From Typhlomys cinereus (Eukaryota; Chordata; Mammalia; Rodentia; Platacanthomyidae), in contig JALPQD010000044.1 in assembly GCA_023101885.1 (NCBI GenBank), positions 9,453,565 to 9,517,564 on the forward strand: a stretch of DNA of 64,000 nucleotides. Reading direction: 5' to 3'. The notes under the pieces were generated by a model that searched no databases, was not told the origin of the DNA, and saw only the letters and a program-made list of their open reading frames with translations. Of the stretch, positions 49,040-59,700 are shown piece after piece. Numbering within the stretch: position 1 is the first letter of the stretch; each line of letters starts with the position of its first letter. The position numbers and the translations under genes are program-made.

Positions 49040-49254
49040 GTGAGCCTTCCGCTGCCCGCGTGGCAGGAACTTGGGGACGTGGCGCGCTGGGAGGACCCGC
49101 ACCCTCCAGCGGCGGGCCGGTGTCTTGCCAGGACCAACAACACCTGGGCCACCTGTGGGAACGGTAGGATTGGAGGTGTAGGCTCAGGGAGGTCCACTCG
49201 CATGCCCAAGGCGCAGCGGTCGCTTAGCGCCCCCCGTCTGGCTTCCAGTGTGCT

Positions 49255-49350
49255 TGGGATCGATGATGAATGCCACAAAATCATTCCTTGGAAAGCTGAA
49301 CAAAATGAGTGAGAACTCTCTACGTCGTTCTCATCGGGTTCTGAGGTCCG
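49255..49350 (+). ncRNA. Snord116: SNORD116-like snoRNA, type A, copy 3 (with small indels)
   Basis: Box C is at 49263-49269, D' at 49296-49299 and D at 49341-49344. Compared with the other type A copies it has an extra G in the 5' stem (TGGGATC), a lost C (TACGTCG) and an extra T before box D. It lies in a block full of single-base indels, so these may be sequence errors rather than real changes. Confidence 0.9.
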
Positions 49351-49734
49351 GCACTTGGTGGTCACGCAGGTGCCAAGGGAGCGGCCCTCAGGCCTGGCCT
49401 CCCGATTGCTGCCTCTGCGCATCCCTTGGTCAGGGTCGGGGCTCTCCCGCTTCCCGTCATCGCTTCGCCAGTGGGGGACCCACAGGGAGATAGATTTCCC
49501 GCTGGGCAAGTCCTAGAGAATCCCCGCGCCCAGGAAGCCGGGTGGCGCTTGGGGGCCAAGCCAGTCCCCTCTTCTTCTCCCCTCCCGCCCTCCCCCGCGG
49601 TCCCAGAGAGCCAGAGGGATGCGGGGGGTGGGGTGGGCTGAGAGGCCCAGGCCGTGTGTGCACCGACCCGAGGGAGGCCTGACGTGCCCGGTCCCTTACT
49701 CACGCTTGCCGTGGGGTGGGTGCCCTCTTCTCAG

Positions 49735-49876
49735 GGACGCTTCGCCCGGGAAAGAGAATGCCCGCCCTGGGGCCGGCAACCACAGCGGCCCTGTTTGGCC
49801 AGGTCCCGGGCGTGGAAGGCGCACGGAGCAGGCAGTGGAGGCAGTGCCCCACGCCTTCCCACCGCCAAGGAAGAGG
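49735..49876 (+). ncRNA. Candidate host exon A2, unit 3
   Basis: Signals conserved, 142 nt. There is one extra base near the start (GGGAAAGAGAATGCC). Confidence 0.42.
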
Positions 49877-50545
49877 GTAGGCCTTGCAGCCCCGTGCAGA
49901 CTGGGTTCTCCCGGGGCACTCTGGTGCCCCGAGGACTCCCGGCCGGCCGCAGGGTCCCTGAGGTGTCAGGCCCCTCTCGTCCCCTACCACGCCCCCGCCA
50001 GTCCTCCGCCCCCCACCCCCACCCCCACGCCACAGCAGGAGGCCCTGCCCTTTCTCTAGTGGCCAGGCACTGCTTTTCACCTGAACGCCCAGAGCTTGGA
50101 CGTCCTCCGGCAGGACCCCTGGGGAGCCAAGAGTGCGTGGGCAGGGGGGAGTGGTTCCAGGAGGAACCTTCCTGGGCAAAGGCGTGGCGGAGGCCAGGGA
50201 GTGAAAACTCCTCTCCCGGGGTCTCCTGATGACCCCGCCCAGGCATCCAGGGTCTGGGGGGCGCAGGCGTTGCCCTGCCTGCAGAGGGATGTGAACCCCG
50301 AGGCTCTGCCTTCCTGGGTTGCACTGCTGTCCGTCCTTTCGGCACTGGAGCTCAAGCGGCCGCCAGGCCAGTTGCCTCCTTGCCTCCGGGCGGCGCCACC
50401 GGCCCCTGCCATCTGTGCCAGGGAACTGGGAGGGCTTGCTGGGGGTGGGGGTTGCCATGGGAAAGAGGTGAGAAGAGGTCAGCCGCCTCCGCGGCCTCAT
50501 TCCCTTGCTCAAGCGTATTCGGTTTGTGTCTCATCTTGGATGCAG

Positions 50546-50694
50546 GTTGAGTTGGGAGGCATGGCGTCCGCCTGGCCCCGGAGGGCCTGGTGCCAGAGGC
50601 AGGATGCTGGGGGAAGCCTCCCCACCCTCCGCGAGAGCGCCTGGGGCGGCCAGCTCGTGCCGCGCCGCCTGCCGAAGGACTGCCGAGGACGAAG
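50546..50694 (+). ncRNA. Candidate host exon B1, unit 3
   Basis: Signals conserved, 149 nt, with three extra bases (GATGCTGGGGGAAG against GATGCGGGAAG). Confidence 0.45.
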
Positions 50695-50894
50695 GTACGC
50701 CCCGCGTTTGCCAAGGCGGTCAGGACTTGGGTCCAGCGCGGGTCGTGCCAAGACCAGCACCTGTGCGCTGTGGCAGGTGTGAGTCTCGCAGTGGGTGGGA
50801 AGACGCCTTGTGGCGAGGCCTCGGGTCAGGGGCCTCGCGGCCCCGCCCTTCGCCCGGCCAACACCCGCCGCCCCTGTAGCGCCCTGCAATGTGT

Positions 50895-50990
50895 TGGATC
50901 GATGATGATTCCCCTCAAATCATTCCTTGGAAAAGCTGAACAAAATGAGTGAGAACTCCCTACCGTCGTTCTCATCGGGACTGAGGTCCA
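50895..50990 (+). ncRNA. Snord116: SNORD116-like snoRNA, type B, copy 3
   Basis: Identical to the other type B copies. Box C is at 50902-50908, D' at 50936-50939 and D at 50981-50984. Confidence 0.95.
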
Positions 50991-51378
50991 GCACATAGCT
51001 ACTTGGGTCACTTGGTGGCCTTGGCAGCAGGCGCGTGTCCCCGGCCCCCGCCCCAACGGGAGCCCCTGCACGCGTGCGTGCCTTTCCCGTTTCAGTGGGA
51101 AATCAGCGGGGAGCATGTCCGCGGGCAGAGCCGAGCCGATCCCTTTCGGCCCCCCCAGTTTCTTCCCCGTTCCTCTGGCAGTCCTTGGGCCCGCGCCCCC
51201 GTCCTTGCTGGGCAGGCCGCCGCAGGGAACTGTGGGGAGGGAGGAGCGGCTGGCATCCCCCGGGGTGGGGCGGGCGGGGAGGGGGTGGGGTTGCCGAGAC
51301 CCGGGGAGCGTGGACCCGAGACCCCTGCTCCCCGGTGCCTTTACTCACGCTCGCCTTCCTTTGGCGTGCGATCCTCAG

Positions 51379-51510
51379 GGACGGTTGGCGTGGGGAGGCA
51401 GGCCTTCGTGGGGATGGAAGACAGCAGCGGCCCCCGGCAGGAGGCAGGAGGTCGGGACCCTGAGGGTGCCTTGAGCTTGGAGCTCCTCCCGCGGAAGGCC
51501 AAGGCGTAGG
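51379..51510 (+). ncRNA. Candidate host exon B2, unit 3
   Basis: Same splice signals and length (132 nt) as in units 1 and 2. Confidence 0.5.
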
Positions 51511-52161
51511 GTAAGCCCTCCACTCTGCCAGAGACTGCAGACCCTGGGCGGGCATTCTCTCCCCGGGAGGACTCCCAGCGCCACGGTCCGTGAAACGTCG
51601 GGCCAGCACCCTGTCCCGGGCAAGAGGCCGCGTAGCTCCCTCGGTGGCCTGGCATCGCCTTTGCCTGCATGCCCACGAGCTCGCTTTGGTCCCCCTCGGT
51701 GTGACTCTGCGGACCGGGGGAGCGTCCCCGCGCAGGGAATTCCGGGCTGTGGGGGACAGGGCGGGAGAGCGTTCCCCGGGGCGGGCCTGCAGAAAACGAG
51801 TGGCCCTCGCTACAGTCCTAGTCGTCAGCACACGGGGTCTGTGACGTGGGGCCTCTCGGACAGGGTTCTCCCGGCCTGGGTCCATACCCGCGCCGCCCCC
51901 TCCCCCGTCTTGACGTGGGAAGAAGCTCTCGCCTCCTGCTGGGGCTTAGGGGTTCCTACCTCGGTCGTGCAGCGTCAAGCAGAGCGCCAGGCCGACCTCC
52001 TGGCCGGGGACAGCCCCATTCGCGGTGGCCCGCGGGTCTGGGGGATGAGGAGGCCGGTCTCGGGGCCGGAAGGGCAGGTGCAGGTGGACCCTCCCCGGGA
52101 AGGGGCATGCTTCCTGAGGGCCTCCTTGCTCTCCTCAAGCTGGGTTGGTGTCTCCTCTTAG

Positions 52162-52310
52162 ACTGCAACTGAGCTGGGAGGCCCCTCCACTCCCTTTGTC
52201 TGAAAACCGGGCCGGACCTAAGGCAGAAGCCGAGAAGTCCCGGAAGGCCTGGTGGGGCAGTGAGCCCGTGCTGTGCTGCGTGCGGTGCCCCTGGAGCCGT
52301 GCGGCATGGA
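52162..52310 (+). ncRNA. Candidate host exon A1, unit 4
   Basis: The acceptor is conserved. The donor reads ATGGA|GTGAGC after small changes in an indel-rich block, so the right edge is uncertain. Confidence 0.38.
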
Positions 52311-52521
52311 GTGAGCCTCGCGCTGCCGGCGGGTGGTCAGGACTGGGGACGTGGCGCCGCTGGGAGGACCCGCACCCTCCAGCGCGGGCCGGTGTCTTGC
52401 CAGGACCAACAACACCTGGGCCACCGTGGGACGGTAGGTTGGAGGTGTAGGCTCAGGGAGATCCGCTCGCATGCCCAAGCGCAGCGGTCGCTAGCGCCCC
52501 CGTCTGGCCTTCCAGTGTGCT

Positions 52522-52614
52522 TGGATCGATGATGAATGCCACATCATTCCTTGGAAAGCTGAACAAAATGAGTGAGAACTCTCTCCCGTCGGTTCTCATC
52601 GGGTCTGAGGTCCG
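52522..52614 (+). ncRNA. Snord116: SNORD116-like snoRNA, type A, copy 4 (short)
   Basis: Box C is at 52529-52535 and box D at 52605-52608. It lacks three A residues between box C and D' (ACATCATT instead of ACAAAATCATT) and has changes around CTCCCGTCGG. It too lies in an indel-rich block, so the shortening should be checked against reads. Confidence 0.9.
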
Positions 52615-52997
52615 GCACGTTGGGTCACGCAGGTGGCCAAGGGGCCGGCCCTCAGGCTGGCCTCCCGATGGCTGCCTCTGCAATCCCTTGGTCAGGGTCG
52701 GAGGCTCCTCCCGCTTCCCGTCATCGCTTCGGCAGTGGGGGACCCACAGGAGATAGATTTCCCGCTGGGCAAGTCCTAGAGAATCCCCGCGCCCAGGAAG
52801 CCGGGTGGCGCTTGGGGGCCAAGCCAGTCCCCTCTTCTTCTCCCCTCCCGCCCTCCCCCGCGGTCCCAGAGAGCCAGAGGGATGCGGGGGGTGGGGTGGG
52901 CTGAGAGGCCCAGGCCGTGTGTGCACCGACCCGAGGGAGGCCTGACGTGCCCGGTCCCTTACTCACGCTTGCCGTGGGGTGGGTGCCCTCTTCTCAG

Positions 52998-53138
52998 GGA
53001 CGCTTCGCCCGGGAAAGGAATGCCCGCCCTGGGGCCGGCAACCACAGCGGCCCTGTTTGGCCAGGTCCCGGGCGTGGAAGGCGCACGGAGCAGGCAGTGG
53101 AGGCAGTGCCCCAACGCCTTCCCACCGCCAAGGAGAGG
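52998..53138 (+). ncRNA. Candidate host exon A2, unit 4
   Basis: Signals conserved, 141 nt, although compensating single-base indels lie near the 3' end. Confidence 0.42.
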
Positions 53139-53800
53139 GTAGGCCTTTGCCAGCCCCGTGGCAGCTGGGTTCTCCCGGGGCACTCTGGTGCCCCGAGGAC
53201 TCCCGGCCGGCCGCAGGGGTCCCTGAGGTGTCAGGCCCCTCTCGTCCCCTACCCCCCCCGCACAAGTCCTCCGCCCCCCACCACCCACCACGCCACAGCA
53301 GGAGGCCCTGCCCTTTCCTGAGTGGCCAGGCACTGCTTTCACCTGAACGCCCATGAGCGGACGTCCTCCGCAGGACCCCTGGGGAGCCAAGAGTGCGTGG
53401 GCGGGGGGCGCAGTGGTTCCAGGAGGAAACTCCTGGGCAAAGGCGTGGCGGAGGCCAGGGAGTGAAAACTCCTCTCCCGGGGTCTCCTGTGACCCCGCCC
53501 AGGCATCCAGGGGTCTGGGGGGCGGCAGGCGTTGCCCTGCCTGCAGGGGATGTGACCCCGAGGCTCTGCCTTCCGGGGTTGCACTGCTGTCCGTCCTTTG
53601 CGCCCTGGTGGGTCAAGCGGCCGCCAGGCCAGTTGCCTCCGGGCGGCGCACCGGCCCCTGCCCCCTGTGGCCAGGGAACTGGGGGGCTTGCTGGGGGTGG
53701 GGGTTGCCATGGGAAAGAGGTGAGAAGAGGTCAGCCGCCTCCGCGGCCTCATTCCCTTGCTCAAGCTGGTATTCGGTTTGTGTTCTCATCTTGGATGCAG

Positions 53801-53946
53801 GTTGAGTTGGGAGGCATGGCGTCCGCCTGGCCCCGGAGGGCCTGGTGCCAGAGGCAGGATGCGGGAAGCCTCCCCACCCTCCGCGAGAGCGCCTGGGGCG
53901 GCCAGCTCGTGCCGCGCCGCCTGCCGAAGGACTGCCGAGGACGAAG
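53801..53946 (+). ncRNA. Candidate host exon B1, unit 4
   Basis: Same splice signals and length (146 nt) as in units 1 and 2. Confidence 0.5.
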
Positions 53947-54156
53947 GTACGCCCCGCGTTTGCCAAGGCGGTCAGGACTTGGGTCCAGCGCGGGTCGTGC
54001 CAAGACCAGCACCTGTGCGCTGTGGCAGGTGTGAGTCTCGCAGTGGTGATGGGAAAGGACGCCTTGTGGCGAGGAGGCCTCGCGGTCAGGGGGCCTCGCT
54101 GGCCCCCCCTTGCCCGCGGCCAACACCCGCCGCCCCTGTAGCGCCCTGCAATGTGT

Positions 54157-54252
54157 TGGATCGATGATGATTCCCCTCAAATCATTCCTTGGAAAAGCTG
54201 AACAAAATGAGTGAGAACTCCCTACCGTCGTTCTCATCGGGACTGAGGTCCA
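54157..54252 (+). ncRNA. Snord116: SNORD116-like snoRNA, type B, copy 4
   Basis: Identical to the other type B copies. Box C is at 54164-54170 and D at 54243-54246. It is the last snoRNA of the array within the window. Confidence 0.95.
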
Positions 54253-54640
54253 GCACATAGCTACTTGGGTCACTTGGTGGCTTTGGCAGCAGGCGCGTGT
54301 CCCCGGCCCCCGCCCCAACGGGAGCCCCTGCACGCGTGCGTGCCTTTCCCGTTTCAGTGGGAAATCAGCGGGGAGCATTCCCGCGGGCAGACCCGAAGCC
54401 GATCCCTTCCGGCCCCCCAGTTTCTTCCCCGTTCCTCTGGGCAGTCCTTGGGCCCGCGCCCCGTCCTTGCTGGGCAGGCCGCCGCAGGGAACTGTGGGGA
54501 GGGAGGAGCGGCTGGCATCCCCCGGGGTGGGGCGGGCGGGGAGGGGGTGGGGTTGCCGAGACCCGGGGAGCGTGGACCCGAGACCCCTGCTCCCCGGTGC
54601 CTTTACTCACGCTCGCCTTCCTTTGGCGTGCGATCCTCAG

Positions 54641-54772
54641 GGACGGTTGGCGTGGGGAGGCAGGCCTTCGTGGGGATGGAAGACAGCAGCGGCCCCCGGC
54701 AGGAGGCAGGAGGTCGGGACCCTGAGGGTGCCTTGAGCTTGGAGCTCCTCCCGCGGAAGGCCAAGGCGTAGG
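54641..54772 (+). ncRNA. Candidate host exon B2, unit 4
   Basis: Same splice signals and length (132 nt) as in units 1-3. Confidence 0.5.
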
Positions 54773-54838
54773 GTAAGCCCTCCACTCTGCCAGAGACTGC
54801 AGACCCTGGGCGGGCATTCTCTCCCCGGGAGGACTCCC

Positions 54839-55608
54839 AGCGCCACGGTCCGTGAAACGTCGGGCCAGCACCCTGTCCCGGGCAAGAGGCCGCGTAGCTC
54901 CCTCGGTGGCCTGGCATCGCCTTTGCCTGCATGCCCACGAGCTCGCTTCTGGTCCCCCTCGGTGGACTCCTGCGGACCGGGGGAGCGTCCCCGCGCAGGG
55001 AATCCGGTGTGGGGGACAGTGGCGGAGAGAGCGTTCCCCGGGCGCTGCAGAAACGAGTGGCCCCTCGCTACCGTCCTAGTCGTCCAGCACACGGGGTCTG
55101 TGACGTGGGCTCTCGGGACAGGGGCTTCTGCCCGGCTGCGGTCCATACCCGCCGCCCCCCCTCCCCCGTCTTGACGTGGGAAGAAGCTCTCGCCTCCTGC
55201 GGGGCTTAGGGGTTCCTACCTCGGACGATGCAGGTCAAGCAGAGCGCCAGGCCCGACCTCCTGGCCGGGGACAGCCCCATTCCGGGTGGCCGCGGGTCTG
55301 GGGGCATGAGAAGGCCGGTCTCGGGGCCGAAGGGCAGGTGCAGGGACCTCCCCCGGGAAGGGGATGCTTCCCTGAGGGCCTCTTGCCTCCTCAAGCTGGC
55401 GTTGGTGCTCTTCTTAGACGGCCACTGAGCTGGGAGGCCTCCTCACTCCCTTTTGTCTGAAACGGGCCGGACTAAGGCAGAAGCCGCGAAAGTCCCCAGG
55501 AGAAGGCCTGGTGGGCAGATGAGCCCGTGCTGTGCTGCGTGGGGTGCCCCTGGAGCCCGTGCGGCTGGAGGTGAGCCTTCCTGCCCGGCGTGTCAGGAAC
55601 TTGGGGAC
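54839..55608 (+). repeat. SNORD116 array unit 5, partial (770 bp)
   Basis: Aligns with the first 770 bp or so of the unit, with many single-base indels after about 55000. Similarity stops at TTGGGGAC (55601-55608). That is after candidate exon A1 but about 190 bp before the expected type A snoRNA, so this unit has no snoRNA in the window. Confidence 0.88.
55418..55570 (+). ncRNA. Candidate host exon A1, unit 5 (orphan)
   Basis: Acceptor GGTGCTCTTCTTAG and donor GGAG|GTGAGC are present, giving 153 nt. The array breaks off before the snoRNA that should follow. Confidence 0.38.
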
Positions 55609-56530
55609 AGCATGCCGTCGCTCGGGAGCGCACCCCCGGCCCTTTTGCTGGGCCCGCTTTTGCGCTTCCGATATCCCCTTAGCAGTTCCTCCTCTGTTCT
55701 CGGCCCTCCCTTTTCCCCATCCTAATCCCCCCTCCTCTTCCCTTTCCTTCCGTTGTGCTTCCTTCGGCCCTTCTCCCTCTCTTTTAGTGTCTTTACCGCT
55801 TTCCCCCGCGTCTCGCTATTTTGCCCATCATTCCCCTTCTCCTTCCCTCTCCCTGCCCTTCTTGCGCTCTTCCGTCCTGCTCCCCATACCCTATTATACT
55901 TAACGCCTTATTTGTTCCTTCGGCTTATTTTTACTCTCGTTCTTTGCTTATTGGTTCCTTTCGCTCGCTATTGTCTCCCCAGCCCCTGCCCCTTTTTTTT
56001 TATCCCCGCGCCGCCGCGTTTTTTTTTTTTTTTTTCCGCCTGGGGCTCTCCCCCCCTTTTCTTTTTCTCCATTTTGGGGCCGGTACACCCGATCAACGCT
56101 GTGCCCCGCGCCCCACCTGCCCGCAATGCCGGCCTCCAGCTCCCCTTCCAACCCTGCGCGGAGACATTGGCCCGGTGGTTCCCGCACGGCTCAGGGTCAC
56201 TCCCCTCCTTTGGCGCGTTCCATGCGCCGTGAATTTGGTCCCTTTGGGACCTGGCCTTCCCCGCCCCTTTGCACATGTATTTTCTCACTCGCCCTCCTTT
56301 TCGCCCCTTCCTGCTCCTTCCCTCCGGCAGGTTACCCACACCCTTTCTGGATTAGCCAATCCCTACATACTTTCTGCCGCCGCCCCATATCCCCCCACTG
56401 TCCCCTCTCTGTACTCATTTCAGCACATCCCGCCCACCACCAGAACCTCTGTTCCTCCCGCCGGCCACGCGGAAGAAGAGACCAGAGGGCCTCGAGGTCC
56501 GGGACAATCAGAGGGCCTAACTAGGCGGTC
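55609..56530. other. Pyrimidine-rich junction sequence of doubtful quality
   Basis: About 920 bp with a heavy C+T bias on the + strand, many C and T homopolymers and a poly-T at about 56018-56037. It does not resemble the array unit, L1 or any SINE seen here. Several frames stay open only because the bias avoids stop codons. It may be a real pyrimidine tract, but its sudden start in the middle of an array unit and its texture suggest poor-quality or misassembled sequence. Confidence 0.5.
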
Positions 56531-59500
56531 TTGTAGCTCCTCTCTGGCAATGCAAAAATTCAACATCCATCAATAACAAGGAGAAGTAAAAATGAAAAGA
56601 GGAAGACAAATAAGGATATAAGAAGCCCAACGGGTCACAGCACAAGGGTTGGCTACTTATTTCTGGTAAATCATATGTTGTTCAAATTAATTGAGTCACA
56701 CCTACTACTGTGGTCCACTCTATAGTGGTCTATCAAGACAAATGTATTCTTGGCCCATTTGGGAGGTGTGATGAGAAAGGGTCCGATTTTCACCTTATGA
56801 GTATAGACCTTGTGAGGGAATTCAAAATGTTGAGAGTTAGACATTGCAGATGCCTTTTTTGCCTTATGATTTCATAATGCATCCACTAAGTCTCCAATAG
56901 GGTTAGTAAATTTGCCGTCCCTCAATGGTTTGTAGCTGAAAGAAATGCCCCATTTTATGATAACATTTCCACATGTTAATACCCAGAGGGGTGATATGGG
57001 GGATAACCTGAATTATGTTTTATCTCCTATCCAAGGCTGGAAGGATTGGGTAGGGGGCTAAAATCTTTGTTTCCCAAGGCAAAAAAGACTTGGATTTGGG
57101 AGCTGCGAACCCACATAGAATGACTTTTAGGTGTGGTGACACCGAAGCGTGTCCCTGGAAGCAGAGCCTAGGAAACTACATAGGAAGGAAATAAGCAAGT
57201 TAGAACATAAATGGTTACTACCAAGGTAACCCTGGCCCTCCACAAGTAACAACACATTCTTGCTTCTGCACTGTGTGCATGTGCATGAAGCACACACAAC
57301 AACAAAACACACACACACCAACACACACACCACACACGCATCTACCAAAAAACCTTAACATTCCTATGTGCCAATACAACCTATTATTCTTAGCAAAGGA
57401 AAATGAATAAATAATAATTTCATACAGAGGTTTTATTAAAAACTTTCATTAAGTTTTCTTTAATGTAATGTCTGTAATTTTTTAATGGGGTGAGTTAATA
57501 AAGAAAATGCTCACCAAATGATAAGCAGAAAATGAAGTAATAGGATAAAATAATAATATCTTCTCTGGTTTCCTTCTTTGGTGATCCATTAGCACAATAT
57601 CAACTAAGAAATATAGTTCCTGCCTCACAGGACACATGTTGGGAAGAATTAAGTTGGGAATATTTATGAAATTGCCCTCGTATTAATGAGATCAGTTGTG
57701 GTGTCTTAGTAATGTCTCTTATATTGCAACCTGTAAAAATTTATGAAAAAAACCAAGACTGCATGTTAGATATTTGAAGTGCTGGTTATGTGGTATACCA
57801 GATCCAGTGTGACCGCAAACCACTGAACAATGCCTTTAAAAGGAATTTTTCCATTACATGCTTTCCTTGTGCTGAAAAACCCACAGAGTTTAGTTCCTAT
57901 GACCTCATAAAGTTTTCCAGTCAAGGGAATATCTCCTGCATTGATGTTTTGCACTGACATGTAAGGAATGTGTTTAGGGTGAAGACATTAAAACATCATT
58001 CTTTGGAATATAACATAACCTTCGAAACATTTATGAATTATCATGTTACATATCCAGCTGCCTAAATGATTTTACTTGTTGAAGAAAGAGTTATGGAGGT
58101 CATGAAAGGCCACTGAATAAACTTCATTATATAAATTGATGACAATCATGTTCATGGTCCCTTCAAATCTGCACTCTAATAACCACTCCAATGTGGTGTT
58201 GGATGAACATTAACATTGGGCCGTATTGTAAGGTGTTCCAGACCACAAAACAGTCCTATCCCTCCCTCCACAGTCTCCCAAGCACAACTATTTTTTACCC
58301 TATAATTGGGAGTTCCATTTTTCTTGAATCACATGTTTTCAACTGGAAGTCTCCCAGGTGGGCGCAAGGTGAAAGTACCTGGAAGAGTCCAGGGTGAACC
58401 CTCTCTTTCTTGTGGAGATGTCCTACACACTGTCTTAGTGACCACAGATTTCTCTGCCTCTCCAAGTAATCTCACCTTCTAAAGCTCACTTCGGAGTTCA
58501 TTTCTTCAAAATGAAAATGAATCAGAATGTGATTGTAGATATATCTTTGCTTTTCCTTATATACTCCTTGTTAGCGGTGATCAAATTCGCAAAACACCCA
58601 ATCAAGCATGCCATTCATAGTTCCCCCGTGCTTGCCCCAAGGTATGAAAGAAACTCAACAACCTTGTACACTTGGAGATGAGCAAGCGCCTACCCAGGTC
58701 CAGGTGAATGAAGCATCAGGGAGATCACATGAAGCCAGAGATGGTGATCCTTGGAAGCCATCGGATACAGATAATAAACGGTCACTTCTCACGCAGGATA
58801 GGATGAAGAAATGTCCAAGGAAAAATCTGTAGAAATATAGAGAAAGCTCATTCTACATCTGATACAAACAGGCCGAAATAAGGCCAAAGGATCACTATGT
58901 TAACCCCAGTTTCAAAAGTATACTTACATCCTCCACTAACTAGATTATTACTGAAATATCTCATATGACAACAAAATGTGCAAATGCATGTTAAGCAAAG
59001 AAAAGTTAATGGCCCATCAAGACTACTTTCTTTTGTGATCATTAGAACACATAGCATAACCCAAGGTCCTGTTCAAACGTAGGCTTCTGACAGTGGCTAA
59101 GAATGCGCATTTTTTTCATCAGGGGCCTCACGTGGAATTAAGAAGAGCTACAGGAGTGTTGCTGCTCTAGCAGATGTTGGACATGGGTTTGTCTTGTACA
59201 GTAGTATGCTACATGTTTTCTCTTCTTACATGCAGTCTGGTGGAAGAATCAGTTCAAAGTGTTACCAACAAATTATATCATATGGCCGAAATGTTTTTGT
59301 GATTCCCAATGGTCTCCACGTACTGTCAATGCCAAAGACAACATGGGTCCAAATCTTCGGGCTCTGTTGCTTTTCACTCCTGGCCACCAACACTCAATAC
59401 CTGGCTCACTTCAAAGAGGGCCAATTCGGAAATAAAGTGTGGAAGATTCTGCCTGTGGCACTGAACATATTGCACCCTAATAATAGGAATGCCTTGCACA

Positions 59501-59700
59501 CAATACGTTGTATTTTCTCCTAAAGTTCTACATGCTCCCACTCACCCCGTGTGAGATGGGTACTAGCGTGTGAACCTTTTGGGCACTACTAAGTATGGTA
59601 GAATCATAGGAGACTAAATACATAAGTGGAGATTGGTGTGTGTCAGTGTGAGATCTGTATAAAAGTTGCATTATTACGTTTTTTAATTATTGGACACCAA
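56531..59700. other. AT-rich right flank, no gene recognised
   Basis: A CA-rich microsatellite lies at about 57297-57340. The sequence is otherwise unassigned. Short frames such as 59194-59523 (109 codons, +) and 58608-58832 (74 codons, +) have no recognisable domain. No box C/D pair or array-like sequence was seen. Confidence 0.4.

Larger units (their letters stand above)
48302..51576 (+). repeat. SNORD116 array unit 3 (3275 bp)
   Basis: Same layout as units 1 and 2, with snoRNAs at 49255-49350 and 50895-50990. Single-base insertions and deletions are concentrated in about 48720-49480, 50050-50610 and 50790-51210. Intervening blocks such as 49500-50040 and 51215-51560 are almost unchanged. 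That pattern looks more like local consensus error than evolution. Confidence 0.9.
51577..54838 (+). repeat. SNORD116 array unit 4 (3262 bp)
   Basis: Same layout, with snoRNAs at 52522-52614 and 54157-54252. Indels cluster at about 51680-52760 and 53110-53700. The segments 52770-53100 and 53710-54830 are nearly identical to unit 2. Confidence 0.9.

Noticed and set aside
41741..55608. D4Z4/DUX4-like or other coding macrosatellite (GC-rich, about 3.3 kb unit)
   Set aside because: The period and GC content are reminiscent, but no homeodomain or other conserved protein motif is visible in any frame. The only well-conserved functional elements are the SNORD116-type snoRNAs.
41741..55608. Ribosomal DNA array
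   Set aside because: No conserved 18S, 5.8S or 28S rRNA blocks are present, and the unit is far too short for rDNA.
55753..56576. Open frames of 159 and 251 codons on the + strand
   Set aside because: Composition is dominated by Pro, Ser, Leu and Phe from C/T-rich sequence, with no domains. The frames arise from pyrimidine bias in a doubtful-quality stretch.
59194..59523. 109-codon + frame in the right flank
   Set aside because: No recognisable domain, an isolated start, and AT-rich surroundings. Not supported beyond its length.
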